DNA from: Anaerotignum sp.
GTDB lineage: Bacteria; Bacillota; Clostridia; Lachnospirales; Anaerotignaceae
Direction of reading: 5' to 3'
Assembly: GCA_017560955.1 (NCBI GenBank)
Contig: JAFZDV010000034.1
Location: 1 to 5,240, forward strand
Length of the DNA stretch: 5,240 nucleotides
A program made the position numbers and the translations under genes. The first letter of the stretch is position 1. The number at the start of each line of letters is the position of its first letter. Below the pieces are notes generated by a model. It did not search any database, was not told the DNA's origin, and was given only the letters and a program-made list of their open reading frames with translations. Below are positions 5,016 to 5,240 of this stretch, piece by piece.

Positions 5016-5240
5016 TTATGTATCCTCCTCCAACAGACAGGGCGGCACAAGGCCTTCGTATGCCCCTGTAAAATCAACTTCATTGATGCCAACAAAAATA
5101 TTTTTATGTATGACTCGTTTTTCTCCGAATGACAGTATCAGCTTCTCTGCCCCAATGCCCCAAAGCCGCCCATCGGGATTCCCCAGACTGGTGTAAGACA
5201 TGGATGGCAGGCCATTTCGTTCTCCCAAAAGAAGCTGCAC
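5016..5240 (-). CDS. spoIIGA: Sporulation sigma-E factor processing peptidase SpoIIGA, C-terminal part
   Basis: The last 74 residues of the membrane-bound aspartic protease that removes the pro-sequence of SigE at the sporulation septum. The frame stays open to the right edge, so the membrane domain and the catalytic aspartate lie outside the window. The visible segment includes [20 protein letters not shown], which resembles the VPYxSLGxxxGxL block near the C-terminus of SpoIIGA, and then [22 protein letters not shown], ending LLEEDT. Immediate placement before sigE, with one base between stop and start, supports the identity strongly. The sigE ribosome binding site (GGAGGA) is inside the final codons of this gene. 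Confidence 0.93.
   Translation of the reverse strand: MQLLLGERNGLPSMSYTSLGNPDGRLWGIGAEKLILSFGEKRVIHKNIFVGINEVDFTGAYEGLVPPCLLEEDT

Noticed and set aside
5015..5095. Longer sigE reading with 27 extra residues
   Set aside because: The extension lies in spoIIGA coding sequence and would give an over-long pro-sequence. The ATG at 5014 has an ideal ribosome binding site.

Overview
The window looks like a chromosomal segment from an endospore-forming, low-to-moderate GC member of the Clostridia, most likely Lachnospirales-like. The assignment rests on the sporulation genes spoIIGA, sigE and sigG, GGAGG-type ribosome binding sites, and a DUF5662 protein of a kind I associate with gut Clostridia; the genus is inference. 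All but one of the genes lie on the minus strand, so they are read from the right end to the left.

Right part (5240 to 3166): the 3' end of spoIIGA (the protease that activates pro-sigma-E), then sigE one base later, then sigG (late forespore sigma factor). This is the classic spoIIGA-sigE-sigG order. Here sigE and sigG are separated by a 55-codon gene on the plus strand (4079-4246) that I do not recognise. It converges on sigE and shares a bidirectional terminator with it. It diverges from sigG across a 136-base intergenic region that carries sigma-F/sigma-G-like promoter motifs facing both ways. The small gene is therefore a good candidate for an undescribed forespore-expressed protein.

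Middle part (3165 to 1838): a cysteine hydrolase of the isochorismatase family (ISOC/YcaC-like) with its own candidate promoter and a very strong terminator. It is followed by a DUF5662 protein whose ribosome binding site begins almost directly after that terminator.

Left part (1814 to 1): mnmA (tRNA U34 2-thiolation), 23 bases behind the DUF5662 gene and probably in one transcript with it, ending in a terminator. A 318-base intergenic region with a 17-base palindrome and a candidate promoter follows. Last is the N-terminal 141 residues of a Na+/phosphate symporter-like membrane protein, which runs off the left edge.

The sporulation genes form one functional unit: SpoIIGA cleaves pro-SigE in the mother cell, and SigG acts later in the forespore. 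The genes left of 3166 are housekeeping or metabolic. I see no mobile elements, CRISPR arrays, tRNA or rRNA genes.
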